From positions 1-64,000 of the forward strand of contig JAURVT010000029.1 in assembly GCA_030655315.1 (NCBI GenBank): DNA of 64,000 nucleotides, given 5' to 3'. The position numbers and the translations under genes were made by a program. This document shows positions 7,132-15,064 of this stretch, one piece after another. This stretch comes from Nocardioidaceae bacterium (GTDB taxonomy: Bacteria; Actinomycetota; Actinomycetes; Propionibacteriales; Nocardioidaceae). The first letter of the stretch is position 1, and each line of letters starts with the position of its first letter. Below the pieces are notes generated by a model, which saw only the letters and a list, made by a program, of their open reading frames with translations, ran no database searches and had not been told where the DNA came from.

Positions 7132-7584
7132 GTGAACCCCGACCGCGCCGGCCACACGGGACACCTGCGAAGCGCCCCCGGCAACGAGCAGCTCGAGCGC
7201 GCTGACGTCATGTGGGGCGCCGTCGTCGACACCCTCGCCGGCGACGACGACCGCACCCGACGTCTGCTCAGGACGGCAGGCGCCGCCGTTGACACCGCCG
7301 ACCGCGCGCAGGTCGGAGCCGAGCTGCGCCACCTGCTCGGCACCATGCGTCACCTCGACGCCGACCGGTGCGAGCAGTTCATCAGCGGGTACGTCGTCCT
7401 CAAGCGCGACCCCCGCCCCGGCTGCCAGCTCCTCCGCTCAGCCGTCGTCGGCATCCTCCGCGAGCCCGCCGTCCAGCAACGCATGACCGCCCGCGTGCTC
7501 AACCACCACCGGGCCTACCTCATCCGGCACGGGCACACCCCCACCTCGAGCACCACCCCCACCCGGTCACGCCGCCGGCGCTGA
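7132..7584 (+). CDS. Hypothetical protein following the capsid-like gene
   Basis: A 150-residue protein; GTG at 7132 follows the capsid-like stop by eight bases (ATG at 7210 is a later candidate). The central part is helical, with regular heptads around residues 20-110, and the tail is Arg-rich (RSRRRR). No family is recognised. Being downstream of the capsid-like gene in the same operon, a structural or head-size role is conceivable, but the sequence does not show it. Confidence 0.5.
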   Translation: MNPDRAGHTGHLRSAPGNEQLERADVMWGAVVDTLAGDDDRTRRLLRTAGAAVDTADRAQVGAELRHLLGTMRHLDADRCEQFISGYVVLKRDPRPGCQLLRSAVVGILREPAVQQRMTARVLNHHRAYLIRHGHTPTSSTTPTRSRRRR

Positions 7585-7686
7585 CCGGACCTAAGTGCGT
7601 ACTGAGTCCTCGCATGCCCGGCACACAACGACGGGACTCACCGAGAACGAGAGACAGCAGGACCGTCGAATGAGACGATCCGCGCC

Positions 7687-8025
7687 ATGGGAGTTACCGA
7701 GGGTGCCAACCGCGCTGCCGCTGCCTACGGCTCGGTCCTCGCGGGCAAAGAGACCCAGAAGATCAGACAGATGATGGAGGCCGAGGCGGAGGCCCCCCAG
7801 CTCGCCGACGCACTCAAGCGCGCGAGATCAAGTGCCCAGCAGGTTCGCAACCAGCTCAACCTGGCCGAAGCGAAGATCGCCAAGCTGGAGAAGAAGTTGG
7901 CGAAGGCCCAGTCAGCTCTCGATGAACGAGACGCCAGCCTGGCCCAGCAGACCGAGCTCACGGATTACTGGAAGGGCCGGGCCTGGCACTTCGAAGTAGG
8001 CCCTGGAAGCCAGGCGCAGCAGTAA
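7687..8025 (+). CDS. Coiled-coil hypothetical protein
   Basis: A 112-residue protein, nearly all predicted helix. Residues about 25-95 carry heptad repeats rich in Ala, Leu, Lys and Glu (the LEKKLAKAQSALDERD stretch is clearest). It is set apart from the preceding gene by about 100 bases, so it may have its own promoter. Its Lys/Glu/Gln-rich composition is lower in GC than its neighbours. The family is not recognised; scaffold-like and toxin-antitoxin-like roles cannot be separated from sequence. Confidence 0.6.
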   Translation: MGVTEGANRAAAAYGSVLAGKETQKIRQMMEAEAEAPQLADALKRARSSAQQVRNQLNLAEAKIAKLEKKLAKAQSALDERDASLAQQTELTDYWKGRAWHFEVGPGSQAQQ

Positions 8026-8166
8026 CCGTTCGCAGAACACGTGGTTCTGTCGTCACGCGCTCGGCAAGCGCGGACCCCCGTTTTGGGTCACAGATCGCGC
8101 CGTCGGGGAGACCCCGCGCGTCTCCCTCTCTCTCTCTTGGCTCGAGCCAGAATTGCGACCGTCGCA

Positions 8167-8195
8167 GCCGATCAGCGCCAACAGGCGCGATCGGC
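8167..8195. terminator. Hairpin between convergent blocks of the element
   Basis: GCCGATC-A-GCGCC pairs with GGCGC-GATCGGC around the loop AACA, 12 base pairs with one bulge. It lies in the 290-base space (8026-8315) between the rightward gene ending at 8025 and the leftward gene ending at 8316, so it probably terminates both. Nearby are a CT-repeat tract (8123-8137) and the scattered complements CCAGAA/TTCTGG and ATTGCG/CGCAAT; no convincing gene is seen in this gap. Confidence 0.5.
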
Positions 8196-8315
8196 GGCGT
8201 TCTGGCGCAATGGGGCGCCGGACTGGTCACGGGCCCGCAGATCAGCGCACAGCGGCGCCGGACACTTCAGAATCACCCAACCCCCCAAGGCATCCGCAGT
8301 GATGAGGCCAGTTGC

Positions 8316-8981
8316 CTAGTCCACAGCTGGCGTCTCGGAAGCGTCGGGGTCCAGCGAGTAGCCGATGGCCTTGGCGAGGTCGAAGTCGTGCATCTCTATG
8401 ACGAGTTCCTCCTCGTCATCATCGCCGTCGTCCGGCCACGGAAGGGCTTCGAGGGCTCGCTCGAGCCTATCCAGATCTGCCTCGAGGTCGCGGATCGGAA
8501 GATAGCCAATGTGCGACAGCTTGAGCCCGTCAGGGAGTGCCAGCCAGTAACCAGTGGGCGGTCGGGTCCCGTACTTGTTGAACCGGCCTCCGGCTCGTGC
8601 GGCAGCCCAGGGATCAGGTCGATCCTCGTAGCTCACGGCACCCCACTCGTTGTGGTGCTCGATCAGGTCGCGCAGGTCTGTCACGAGCTTCTCGGTCGCC
8701 ATAGCGGGTAGGACCGCGCCGGCCTTGACGCAGCTTGCGCGCCACCGAAACAGAACGCGAGCGACCGAGATCAGAGACTCACCGAGGTCACTGACCTCGT
8801 CGGATAGCTCGTCGGCGCGCTCCCGTTCGGCGTCCGAGTCTCCCTTCGGACCAGCCTGCATCGACTCGAAAGCCGCCGCGAGCCGGCGCTGAGCCCGTCG
8901 CACCCTCTCGAGCGCTCCGAATGTCCGCAACAGCAGGTCACCCGGCAGCACGACCAGTACCGGTGGGTCCTCGGGCTCCAT
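8316..8981 (-). CDS. Hypothetical protein, last gene of the leftward operon
   Basis: A 221-residue acidic soluble protein. The N-terminal half is helical (residues about 20-110), and the C-terminal half holds aromatic-rich GTRPPTGYWLALPDG and an acidic DDGDDDEEELVIEMHD stretch. No motif is recognised. It lies 79 bases after the gene at 9061 in the same direction. In mobile elements this location, next to a recombinase and away from the replication block, often carries cargo such as anti-phage genes, but nothing in the protein demonstrates that. Confidence 0.6.
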   Translation of the reverse strand: MEPEDPPVLVVLPGDLLLRTFGALERVRRAQRRLAAAFESMQAGPKGDSDAERERADELSDEVSDLGESLISVARVLFRWRASCVKAGAVLPAMATEKLVTDLRDLIEHHNEWGAVSYEDRPDPWAAARAGGRFNKYGTRPPTGYWLALPDGLKLSHIGYLPIRDLEADLDRLERALEALPWPDDGDDDEEELVIEMHDFDLAKAIGYSLDPDASETPAVD

Positions 8982-9060
8982 CCGCCGAGGCTAAGGCGCC
9001 CGTCTCCGGTCTGTCAGCCACTCAATGCCGCCCGTCGCCCAGGCCGGACCACCTGCAGCC

Positions 9061-9522
9061 TTACGCGCGAGGCGTCGCTGATCGCTGCACCGGCACATCG
9101 ACGCCGTCAGGGTTCCCGTCCCACGTCACCCGCAGGGTCGCCGGGAACGATCCATCCCACGGCGTGAAGATCGTGAAGGACACCCGGTGGTCGGGCTCGA
9201 GGTCGACCCCGGTCGGCGCGCCCGCCACAATCTGGTCAGACGAGCCGCGCAGCGTCACGTTGGTGGCACGTCGGTGCCCGCGGTGGCGCAGCTCCCACTC
9301 GGACCCGGACAGCGGGTCGATCGTCCAACGCACCGCCTTGCGCTCCCGCTCGGCTGCGTCGCGCTCGGCTGCCTCCCGGTCGAGCCGCTCGTTGCGGTCG
9401 TTGGCGCGCTTCGCTTCATTCGCGGAGTCACGGGCCGCCTTCCGAGCGCTCACGGCGACCAGCGCCGACACCCCCGCGATGAGCCCGGAGAGGACACTTA
9501 CGACGAATGCGGCGACGGTCAT
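9061..9522 (-). CDS. Membrane-anchored coiled-coil protein with beta domain
   Basis: A 153-residue protein in three parts. Residues 4-26 are a transmembrane segment (FVVSVLSGLIAGVSALVAV). Residues about 28-65 are a charged helix with Arg/Glu heptads. Residues 66-150 look all-beta (WTIDPLSGSEWELRHRG, VTLRG, VSFTIFTPWDG). It has no signal-peptide cleavage site, so the beta domain is probably cytoplasmic or membrane-proximal. It starts nine bases after the DUF6907 gene in the leftward operon. The function is unknown; membrane tethering makes a sensor or exclusion role possible. Confidence 0.6.
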   Translation of the reverse strand: MTVAAFVVSVLSGLIAGVSALVAVSARKAARDSANEAKRANDRNERLDREAAERDAAERERKAVRWTIDPLSGSEWELRHRGHRRATNVTLRGSSDQIVAGAPTGVDLEPDHRVSFTIFTPWDGSFPATLRVTWDGNPDGVDVPVQRSATPRA

Positions 9523-9531
9523 CGCGTGAGG

Positions 9532-9813
9532 CTAGGCGACCGTCTGCGGCCCTGTCAGACGTTCGGCCAGGTCGACGGACGCCTCGAGCAGCCGGGCCAG
9601 CTCACGGGCCTCCTGCGGCTGCAGTTCCTCCACGGCGCTCCCGGTGACGATCCCCTCGAGCGCGACCGTCGTCATGCCGGTGAGCTCGTCGAGGCCGAGG
9701 TGCGTCGTGACGGGCTCCGGTAGGCCGAGGTCGGCGCTGAGGAGCGGCGCGCTGTGCAGGTCGGCGTCGAGCACGTCGTCGTGAGCCACGGCGCACCACG
9801 ACGGGCAGCTCAC
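9532..9813 (-). CDS. DUF6907-like small protein
   Basis: A 93-residue protein opening with CPSWCAVAH, the Cys-x-x-x-Cys-plus-His signature I associate with DUF6907, a family of short proteins common in actinobacterial mobile DNA. The GTG start overlaps the stop of recombinase 2 by 4 bases, so the two are translationally coupled. The C-terminal half is helical (QEARELARLLEASVDLAERL). The role is unknown; the Cys/His head could bind zinc. Confidence 0.65.
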   Translation of the reverse strand: MSCPSWCAVAHDDVLDADLHSAPLLSADLGLPEPVTTHLGLDELTGMTTVALEGIVTGSAVEELQPQEARELARLLEASVDLAERLTGPQTVA

Positions 9814-10667
9814 AGCCCCACCGCCGCAACCGCGGCACGCTTCGCGTCCTGCGGGACCGCCGTGTACCTCGCGGTCGTCTCAGGCTTGGAGTGCCCCATG
9901 AGCTCCTGCACCGCCCGCAGGTCCCGGGTCCCGGCGTACGCGGCCGTCGCGAGCCGGTGCCGCAACGTGTGCGCCGTCCAGTCCTCCCCGAGCGCCCGCG
10001 AGAGCTTGCGCGTGACGTCACCGGCCGACAGGTGCCCCCCGCGCTGGCCGGGGAACAGCCACCCGTCCGCGGTCACCCACTCGGCGTAGCGCCACCCCGT
10101 CCCGACCCTGCCGGCACGGCGCCGGGCGAGCTCGGCCTCGAGCGCCTCACCGAGCACCGGGTGCAGCGGCACCGTGCGCACCTTCCCGCCCTTCCCCGAG
10201 CGCACGACGAGCCGGTCAGGCTCCACGTCCCGGGTGTGCACCGCAGCGACCTCCATCGCCCTCAGACCCGCGAGCGCGGCCAGCATGAGCATCAGGGCGG
10301 TGCGGTCGTCCGCGGCCGTCAGAGCGTCCCTCAGGGCCCCGTCAGGGGCGGGCCGTGCGTACCCGTCAGGCACCCTCACCGCGTCGAGCGCGTCAGCCGG
10401 CGACGATGACAGCCGGCCCGTGCGGACCGCCCACCGGTAGAAGTGCCGCACCGACGTGCGAGCCGACTTCCGAGACTGCGGCGCCCACCCGTCGCGATCC
10501 ACGAACGCCGCGAGGTCGTCGCTCGTCACCGTCCACGGGTCAGGGCAGACCCGGGCGAGGTGGTGCAGGTAGTGCAGGTACAGCCGCAGCGTCGTCGGTG
10601 AGAGGTTCGCTGCGCGCTGCGCTGCTTCCCACCGTCTGATTGGGTCGTGCCAAGTGGTCTCGATCAT
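9810..10667 (-). CDS. Tyrosine recombinase/integrase 2
   Basis: A 285-residue site-specific recombinase. The catalytic set is complete: Arg136 (GLRAMEV), Lys159 (SGKGGKVR), His233-x-x-Arg236 (HTLRH), His259 (MGHS) and Tyr268 (ARYTA). Residues 10-95 form the core-binding domain. I start it at 10667 because AGGAG stands four bases upstream; the longer open frame has no such site. It sits 98 bases inside attR and reads inward, a mirror image of recombinase 1. The two recombinases differ in length and sequence and are not duplicates. It may be a second integrase, a resolvase-like partner, or the relic of another element. Confidence 0.9.
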   Translation of the reverse strand: MIETTWHDPIRRWEAAQRAANLSPTTLRLYLHYLHHLARVCPDPWTVTSDDLAAFVDRDGWAPQSRKSARTSVRHFYRWAVRTGRLSSSPADALDAVRVPDGYARPAPDGALRDALTAADDRTALMLMLAALAGLRAMEVAAVHTRDVEPDRLVVRSGKGGKVRTVPLHPVLGEALEAELARRRAGRVGTGWRYAEWVTADGWLFPGQRGGHLSAGDVTRKLSRALGEDWTAHTLRHRLATAAYAGTRDLRAVQELMGHSKPETTARYTAVPQDAKRAAVAAVGL

Positions 10668-10765
10668 GGTGCTCCTACAGGCGGGGACTGGACGTTTGAA
10701 GGTTCGTCGCAACCGCTGTAAACGCTGACGTCTCGGCATCCCGCACAAGGGTCAATAGGTCGAGC

Positions 10766-10809
10766 ACTCATAATCCCTGGGTCGTGGGTTCGAGCCCCAC
10801 CCGCCGCAC
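10766..10809 (+). repeat. attR: 44-bp direct repeat copy 2
   Basis: Exact copy of 1474-1517, the tRNA 3' half without its 5' half, so it cannot make a tRNA. Here the sequence after the discriminator reads CC followed by host DNA, which is the likely original 3' flank of the tRNA before integration. Confidence 0.93.
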
Positions 10810-10818
10810 CGCCGCGAC

Positions 10819-11064
10819 TCAGCCGACCCCTTCGGGCGTCTCGCCGTTCGCGACCGCCTCGACCCAGTCGACGCACTCGTCGGACAGGTAGACGCCGTCG
10901 GGGCCGCGGTGGCCCACCCACCACGGATCGGCCGAGACGGGGCCCGCGACTCGTGAGAGGTCGAGGACGGCCTCGTCGGAGAGGACCTCGCCGTTGTGCT
11001 CGACGAGCCATTCCCGCGTCTGCTGGGGGAGCCGGGGCCACCACCGGTCCGGTGACGAGGTCAT
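10819..11064 (-). CDS. Small hypothetical protein (host side of attR)
   Basis: An 81-residue Trp-rich acidic protein (WWPRLPQQTREWL near the N-terminus, DPWWVGHRGPDG in the middle). It ends nine bases outside attR, so it belongs to the chromosome rather than the element. Its ATG is two bases downstream of the next gene's stop, forming a two-gene unit with the DUF2945 protein. The family is not recognised. Confidence 0.65.
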   Translation of the reverse strand: MTSSPDRWWPRLPQQTREWLVEHNGEVLSDEAVLDLSRVAGPVSADPWWVGHRGPDGVYLSDECVDWVEAVANGETPEGVG

Positions 11065-11066
11065 GG

Positions 11067-11270
11067 TCAGCCCTGCTCGAGGGTGGACTCCTTGTGCGCA
11101 GCCTGGGCGCCGGTCTTGTCGGACTCGACGATCCAGAAGGGCTCGTCGTCGCTGGCCTTGAAGGTCTGCTTCTTGAGCTGGAACTCCTTGGTCTTCTTCT
11201 CCACCGCCTTGCCGTGGGTCTTGCCCTGCTCGGTGTTCCAGCTGACCGTGTCGCCCTGGGAGATCGCCAT
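11067..11270 (-). CDS. DUF2945 / HVA1-type small protein
   Basis: A 67-residue protein starting MAISQGDTVSWN and continuing with GKTHGKAVEKKTKEF, then FWIVESDKTGAQAAHK. This is the full pattern of the DUF2945 (hypervirulence-associated, Tudor-like) family of short bacterial proteins. The biochemical role of bacterial members is not established. It is transcribed away from the MFS gene at 11326. Confidence 0.8.
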   Translation of the reverse strand: MAISQGDTVSWNTEQGKTHGKAVEKKTKEFQLKKQTFKASDDEPFWIVESDKTGAQAAHKESTLEQG

Positions 11271-11325
11271 GTCCAGACGCTAGAACGCCGCCCCGCCCAG
11301 CGCCGATCACGCCTAGGTTCAGCAC

Positions 11326-12621
11326 GTGACCACGACCGCCCCACGCAGGCGCACCCGTCTCCACCCGGCCTGGGCCGTGGCGGCGGTGGCGTTCGTGGCG
11401 CTGCTGGGGGCGGCGGGGTTCCGGGCGGCGCCGGGCGTGCTGATCGTGCCGCTGCACGACGAGTTCGGGTGGTCGACGTCGCTGATGTCGACCGCGGTCG
11501 GGGTCAACCTGGTGCTGTACGGGCTGACGGCGCCGTTCGCGGCGGCGCTGATGGACCGGTTCGGAGTCAGGCGCGTGGCCGCGACCGCGCTGGTGCTCGT
11601 CGCGCTTGGCAGCGGGCTGACGCTGTGGATGACCGCGGCCTGGCAGCTGGTGCTGCTGTGGGGTGTGCTGATCGGGCTCGGCACCGGGTCGATGGCGCTG
11701 GTGTTCGCCGCGACGATCGCCAACCGGTGGTTCGTGCAGAAGCGCGGGCTCGTGATGGGCATCCTCACCGCGGCCGGTGCCACCGGCCAGTTGGTGTTCC
11801 TGCCGGTGATGGCCGTGCTCGCCGACACCGTCGGTTGGCGCGGGGCCTCGCTGACGGTGGCCGTCGCCGCGTTGGCGGTGGTCCCGCTCGTCCTGCTGGT
11901 GATGCGCGACCGCCCCCAGGACCTCGGCCTGCGCCCGTACGGCGCGGCGGACGACGTCCCCGACCCGCCGCCGCCCGACCCGTCGGGCGCCGCCAGACGG
12001 GCCGTCCGGGCGCTGCGCGAGGCGAGCCGGACCAAGACCTTCTGGGCGCTGGCGGTCGGGTTCGCCATCTGCGGGGCCACCACCAACGGCCTGGTCGGCA
12101 CGCACTTCATCCCCTCGGCCCACGACCACGGGATGCCCCAGACCACCGCCGCCGGTCTGCTGGCGGTGGTCGGGATCTTCGACATCGTCGGCACGATCGC
12201 GTCGGGCGCGCTCACCGACCGGATCGACCCGCGCTACCTGCTCGTCGGCTACTACGTGTTCCGCGGCGTCGGGCTCGCGGTGCTGCCGTTCCTGCTGTCG
12301 GACGTCATCCGTCCGAGCATCGTGGTCTTCGTCGTGATCTACGGGCTGGACTGGGTGGCCACCGTCCCGCCGACGGCCGCGCTGTGCCGCGAGGCGTTCG
12401 GGGAGTCCGGCACGCTCGTGTTCGGCTGGGTGTTCGCGTCGCACCAGGTGGGCGCCGCGATCGCGTCGGTCGTCGCCGGCGTCGTCCGCGACACCACGGG
12501 CGAGTACACCTTCGCCTGGTTCGGCGCGGCCGGGCTGTGCGCCGTCGCGGCCTTCGTGTCGCTGGCCGTGCGGCGGACGGGCACCGTCGTGGCGGTGCCG
12601 CAGGTCGAGCCGCCGCGATAG
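11326..12621 (+). CDS. MFS transporter
   Basis: A 431-residue membrane protein with about 12 hydrophobic segments. The MFS loop signature DRFGVRRV lies between helices 2 and 3, and a related DRIDPRY stretch lies in the second half. The GTG start is supported by the absence of a better start and by a short basic cytoplasmic N-terminus. It resembles the oxalate/formate-antiporter-like subgroup. It is 10 bases upstream of the GH31 glycosidase, so the substrate could be a sugar or glycoside, but that is inference from context. Confidence 0.88.
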   Translation: MTTTAPRRRTRLHPAWAVAAVAFVALLGAAGFRAAPGVLIVPLHDEFGWSTSLMSTAVGVNLVLYGLTAPFAAALMDRFGVRRVAATALVLVALGSGLTLWMTAAWQLVLLWGVLIGLGTGSMALVFAATIANRWFVQKRGLVMGILTAAGATGQLVFLPVMAVLADTVGWRGASLTVAVAALAVVPLVLLVMRDRPQDLGLRPYGAADDVPDPPPPDPSGAARRAVRALREASRTKTFWALAVGFAICGATTNGLVGTHFIPSAHDHGMPQTTAAGLLAVVGIFDIVGTIASGALTDRIDPRYLLVGYYVFRGVGLAVLPFLLSDVIRPSIVVFVVIYGLDWVATVPPTAALCREAFGESGTLVFGWVFASHQVGAAIASVVAGVVRDTTGEYTFAWFGAAGLCAVAAFVSLAVRRTGTVVAVPQVEPPR

Positions 12622-12631
12622 CGTCGGGGTC

Positions 12632-15028
12632 ATGCCGACGCCGCCCCCGCTGCCCACGCTCGACACCCGTCCCGTCGCCGCCGAGGGCGCGGTCGTCCAG
12701 GGTCCGGACTGGCGGATCACCGTGCTGACCGACGGCCTGGTGCGGCTCGAGCACGCCGCCGACGGAGTCTTCGAGGACCGCGCCTCGACCTTCGCGATCG
12801 TGCGCGACCTGCCCGTGCCCGACCTCACCGTGACGCGGGTCGGCCAGGGCGTCGAGGTGGTCACCGACCGGTTCCGGCTGTCCTACGACGGGCGGCCCTT
12901 CTCCACCAGCGGCCTGTCCCTGCAGGTGCGCGGCGACGTCAGCAGCTACCACTCGGTCTGGCGGCACGGCCAGCCCACCCAGGACCTGCGCGGCACCGCC
13001 CGCACCCTCGACGAGGCCGACGGCGCCATCCCCCTCGAGCCCGGGGTCGTCTCGCGGTACGGGTTCTCGGTGATCGACGACTCCGCGTCCATGGTGTTCG
13101 AGGACGACGGCTGGGTCGCGCCGCGCGACGGCAGCCGGGAGGACCTCTACGTCTTCGCCTACGGGCACGACCACCGCGGGGCGCTCGACGCGTTCCACGC
13201 CGTCTCGGGCCTGCCGCCGCTGCTGCCCCGGTACGCGCTCGGCAACTGGTGGAGCCGCTACCACGCCTACGACGAGCCCGAGTACCGCCGGCTGATCGAC
13301 CGGTTCGAGGCCGAGGGCGTCCCGTTCTCGGTCGCCGTGGTCGACATGGACTGGCACCTGGTCGACGTCGACCCCGTGCACGGCAGCGGCTGGACGGGCT
13401 ACACCTGGAACCGCGACCTCTTCCCCGACCCCGAGGAGTTCCTCGCGTTCCTGCACGAGCGCGGCCTGCGGGTGACGCTCAACGTGCACCCCGCCGACGG
13501 CGTCCGCTCCTACGAGGACGGCTACGCCGCGATGTGCGAGATGCTCGGACGGGACGCCGCGGCGGGCGACCCGATCGCGTTCGACGTCACCGACCGCGAC
13601 TTCCTGGCGGCCTACTTCGGCGTGCTGCACCGCCGGCTGGAGGACGAGGGCGTCGACTTCTGGTGGCTCGACTGGCAGTCCGGGCCGTACTCCAGGGTCG
13701 CGGGCATCGACCCCCTCTGGATGCTGAACCACTTCCACTTCCTCGACAGCGCGCGCGACGGACGCCGTCCGCTGACCTTCTCGCGCTACGCGGGCCCCGG
13801 CAGCCACCGCTACCCGGTCGGGTTCTCCGGCGACACGGTGGTGACGTGGGAGTCCCTCGCGTTCCAGCCTGAGTTCACCGCCACCGCCACCAACATCGGC
13901 TACGGCTGGTGGAGCCACGACATCGGTGGGCACTACCACGGCTACAAGGACGACGAGCTCGCCACCCGTTGGCTGCAGCTGGGCGTCTTCTCGCCGGTCC
14001 TGCGCCTGCACTCGGGGTCCAACCTGTTCAACTCCAAGGAGCCGTCGCGGTTCGGGCCGGTCGCGCGCGAGGTGATGACGTCCTTCCTGCGGCTGCGGCA
14101 CCGGCTGGTGCCCTACCTGCACTCGATGAACCACCGCGCCGCGTCGCAGGGCCGCGCGCTCGTCGAGCCGATGTACCACGCGTTCCCGGGCGAGGACGCG
14201 GCCTACGAGGTGCCGAACCAGTTCGTGTTCGGCACCCAGCTGATGGTCGCCCCGATCACCGAGAAGCACGACGCGCGCACCCAGACCGGGTCCGTGCGGG
14301 CGTGGCTGCCGCCGGGCACCTGGGTCGACGTCCTCGCCGGCCAGGTCTACGACGGTGACCGCGAGGTGGTGCTCCACCGCGGCCCGGAGTCGATCCCGGT
14401 GCTCGCCCCGGCCGGCGCCATCCTGCCGCTCGACGCCGACGAGGTGCCCGCGAACGGCGCCGCCAACCCCGACGGCCTCGAGGTGCTGGTGGTCGTCGGC
14501 GCCGACGGGGCGTTCGACCTCGTCGAGGACGACGGCGAGGGTGACGGCCTCGCCCCCGACCGTCACCTGGTGACGCCGATCCGGTACGACCAGGCGTCCG
14601 GCACCCTCGTCGTCGGCCCCGCCACCGGCGACACCGCGTGCGTCCCGTCCGAGCGCTCGTGGACCTTCACCTTCGGCCGGCTGCACCCGGGCGCCGAGCC
14701 GCTCGTCGAGGTCGATGCGCCCCAGGTGGACGCGCGGACGATCCGCGACGCCCGCGGCACCCAGGTGGTGGTGGGCACCGTGCCGGTCGGGTCGACGATC
14801 ACCGTCCGACTCGGCGGGTCGCCCTCCCTCGGCGCGGACGACGAGTCCGCCCGCCTGTTCGACCTGCTCGACCGCGCCCAGGTGGAGTACGACCTCAAGG
14901 AGCAGGTGCACGCGGTCGCCACCGCCGACCTCCCGCTCGCCACCCGGGTCGCCACCCTCTCGGCGATGGACCTCGGCCGTCCGCTCGAGACGGCCGTGCT
15001 CGAGGTGGTCACCGCGCGGACGCCGTGA
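12632..15028 (+). CDS. Glycoside hydrolase family 31 (alpha-glucosidase/xylosidase type)
   Basis: A 798-residue GH31 enzyme. The catalytic core shows the nucleophile Asp in WWLDWQS (about residue 349) and the acid/base Asp in GFSGDTVVTW (about residue 401). Downstream are the family motifs DIGGH and the Arg-His of SPVLRLHSG. An N-terminal beta-sandwich (1-200) and C-terminal beta domains flank the barrel. No signal peptide is seen, so it acts in the cytoplasm on imported alpha-glycosides. With the MFS transporter upstream and the sugar ABC importer nearby it forms an alpha-glucoside use region. The exact substrate cannot be read from sequence. Confidence 0.92.
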   Translation: MPTPPPLPTLDTRPVAAEGAVVQGPDWRITVLTDGLVRLEHAADGVFEDRASTFAIVRDLPVPDLTVTRVGQGVEVVTDRFRLSYDGRPFSTSGLSLQVRGDVSSYHSVWRHGQPTQDLRGTARTLDEADGAIPLEPGVVSRYGFSVIDDSASMVFEDDGWVAPRDGSREDLYVFAYGHDHRGALDAFHAVSGLPPLLPRYALGNWWSRYHAYDEPEYRRLIDRFEAEGVPFSVAVVDMDWHLVDVDPVHGSGWTGYTWNRDLFPDPEEFLAFLHERGLRVTLNVHPADGVRSYEDGYAAMCEMLGRDAAAGDPIAFDVTDRDFLAAYFGVLHRRLEDEGVDFWWLDWQSGPYSRVAGIDPLWMLNHFHFLDSARDGRRPLTFSRYAGPGSHRYPVGFSGDTVVTWESLAFQPEFTATATNIGYGWWSHDIGGHYHGYKDDELATRWLQLGVFSPVLRLHSGSNLFNSKEPSRFGPVAREVMTSFLRLRHRLVPYLHSMNHRAASQGRALVEPMYHAFPGEDAAYEVPNQFVFGTQLMVAPITEKHDARTQTGSVRAWLPPGTWVDVLAGQVYDGDREVVLHRGPESIPVLAPAGAILPLDADEVPANGAANPDGLEVLVVVGADGAFDLVEDDGEGDGLAPDRHLVTPIRYDQASGTLVVGPATGDTACVPSERSWTFTFGRLHPGAEPLVEVDAPQVDARTIRDARGTQVVVGTVPVGSTITVRLGGSPSLGADDESARLFDLLDRAQVEYDLKEQVHAVATADLPLATRVATLSAMDLGRPLETAVLEVVTARTP

Positions 15029-15064
15029 CCGTCGACGTGTGACGCCCGCCACTACAGTGGGGGG

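Larger units (their letters stand above)
1474..10809. mobile_element. 9.3-kb tRNA-integrated element, candidate phage satellite
   Basis: The boundaries are set by a 44-bp exact direct repeat of the tRNA 3' half (1474-1517 and 10766-10809). Inside are two tyrosine recombinases at opposite ends, a RepA-type ATPase beside an iteron-like repeat array, an HTH protein, a capsid-like protein and several unknown small genes. A rightward block (1573-8025) and a leftward block (8316-10667) converge on a hairpin at 8167-8195. No terminase, portal, protease, tail, relaxase or FtsK-like transfer gene is visible. This gene set fits a satellite that replicates and makes part of a capsid but borrows other functions. 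An actinobacterial integrative plasmid or a decayed prophage are the alternatives. Confidence 0.85.

Noticed and set aside
3091-7584. Reading the element as an actinomycete conjugative element (AICE).
   Set aside because: No FtsK/SpoIIIE-type transfer ATPase or spread genes are present, while a capsid-like gene is.
8041-8319. A 92-codon plus-strand frame in the gap before the leftward operon.
   Set aside because: Arg/Ser-rich without ribosome site, and it runs through the hairpin and CT tract.
10819-12864. A 681-codon open frame on the minus strand opposite the MFS gene.
   Set aside because: Its body is Arg/His/Gly-rich, as expected for a shadow frame of a GC-rich gene; only its last 81 codons, with their own ATG, are coding.
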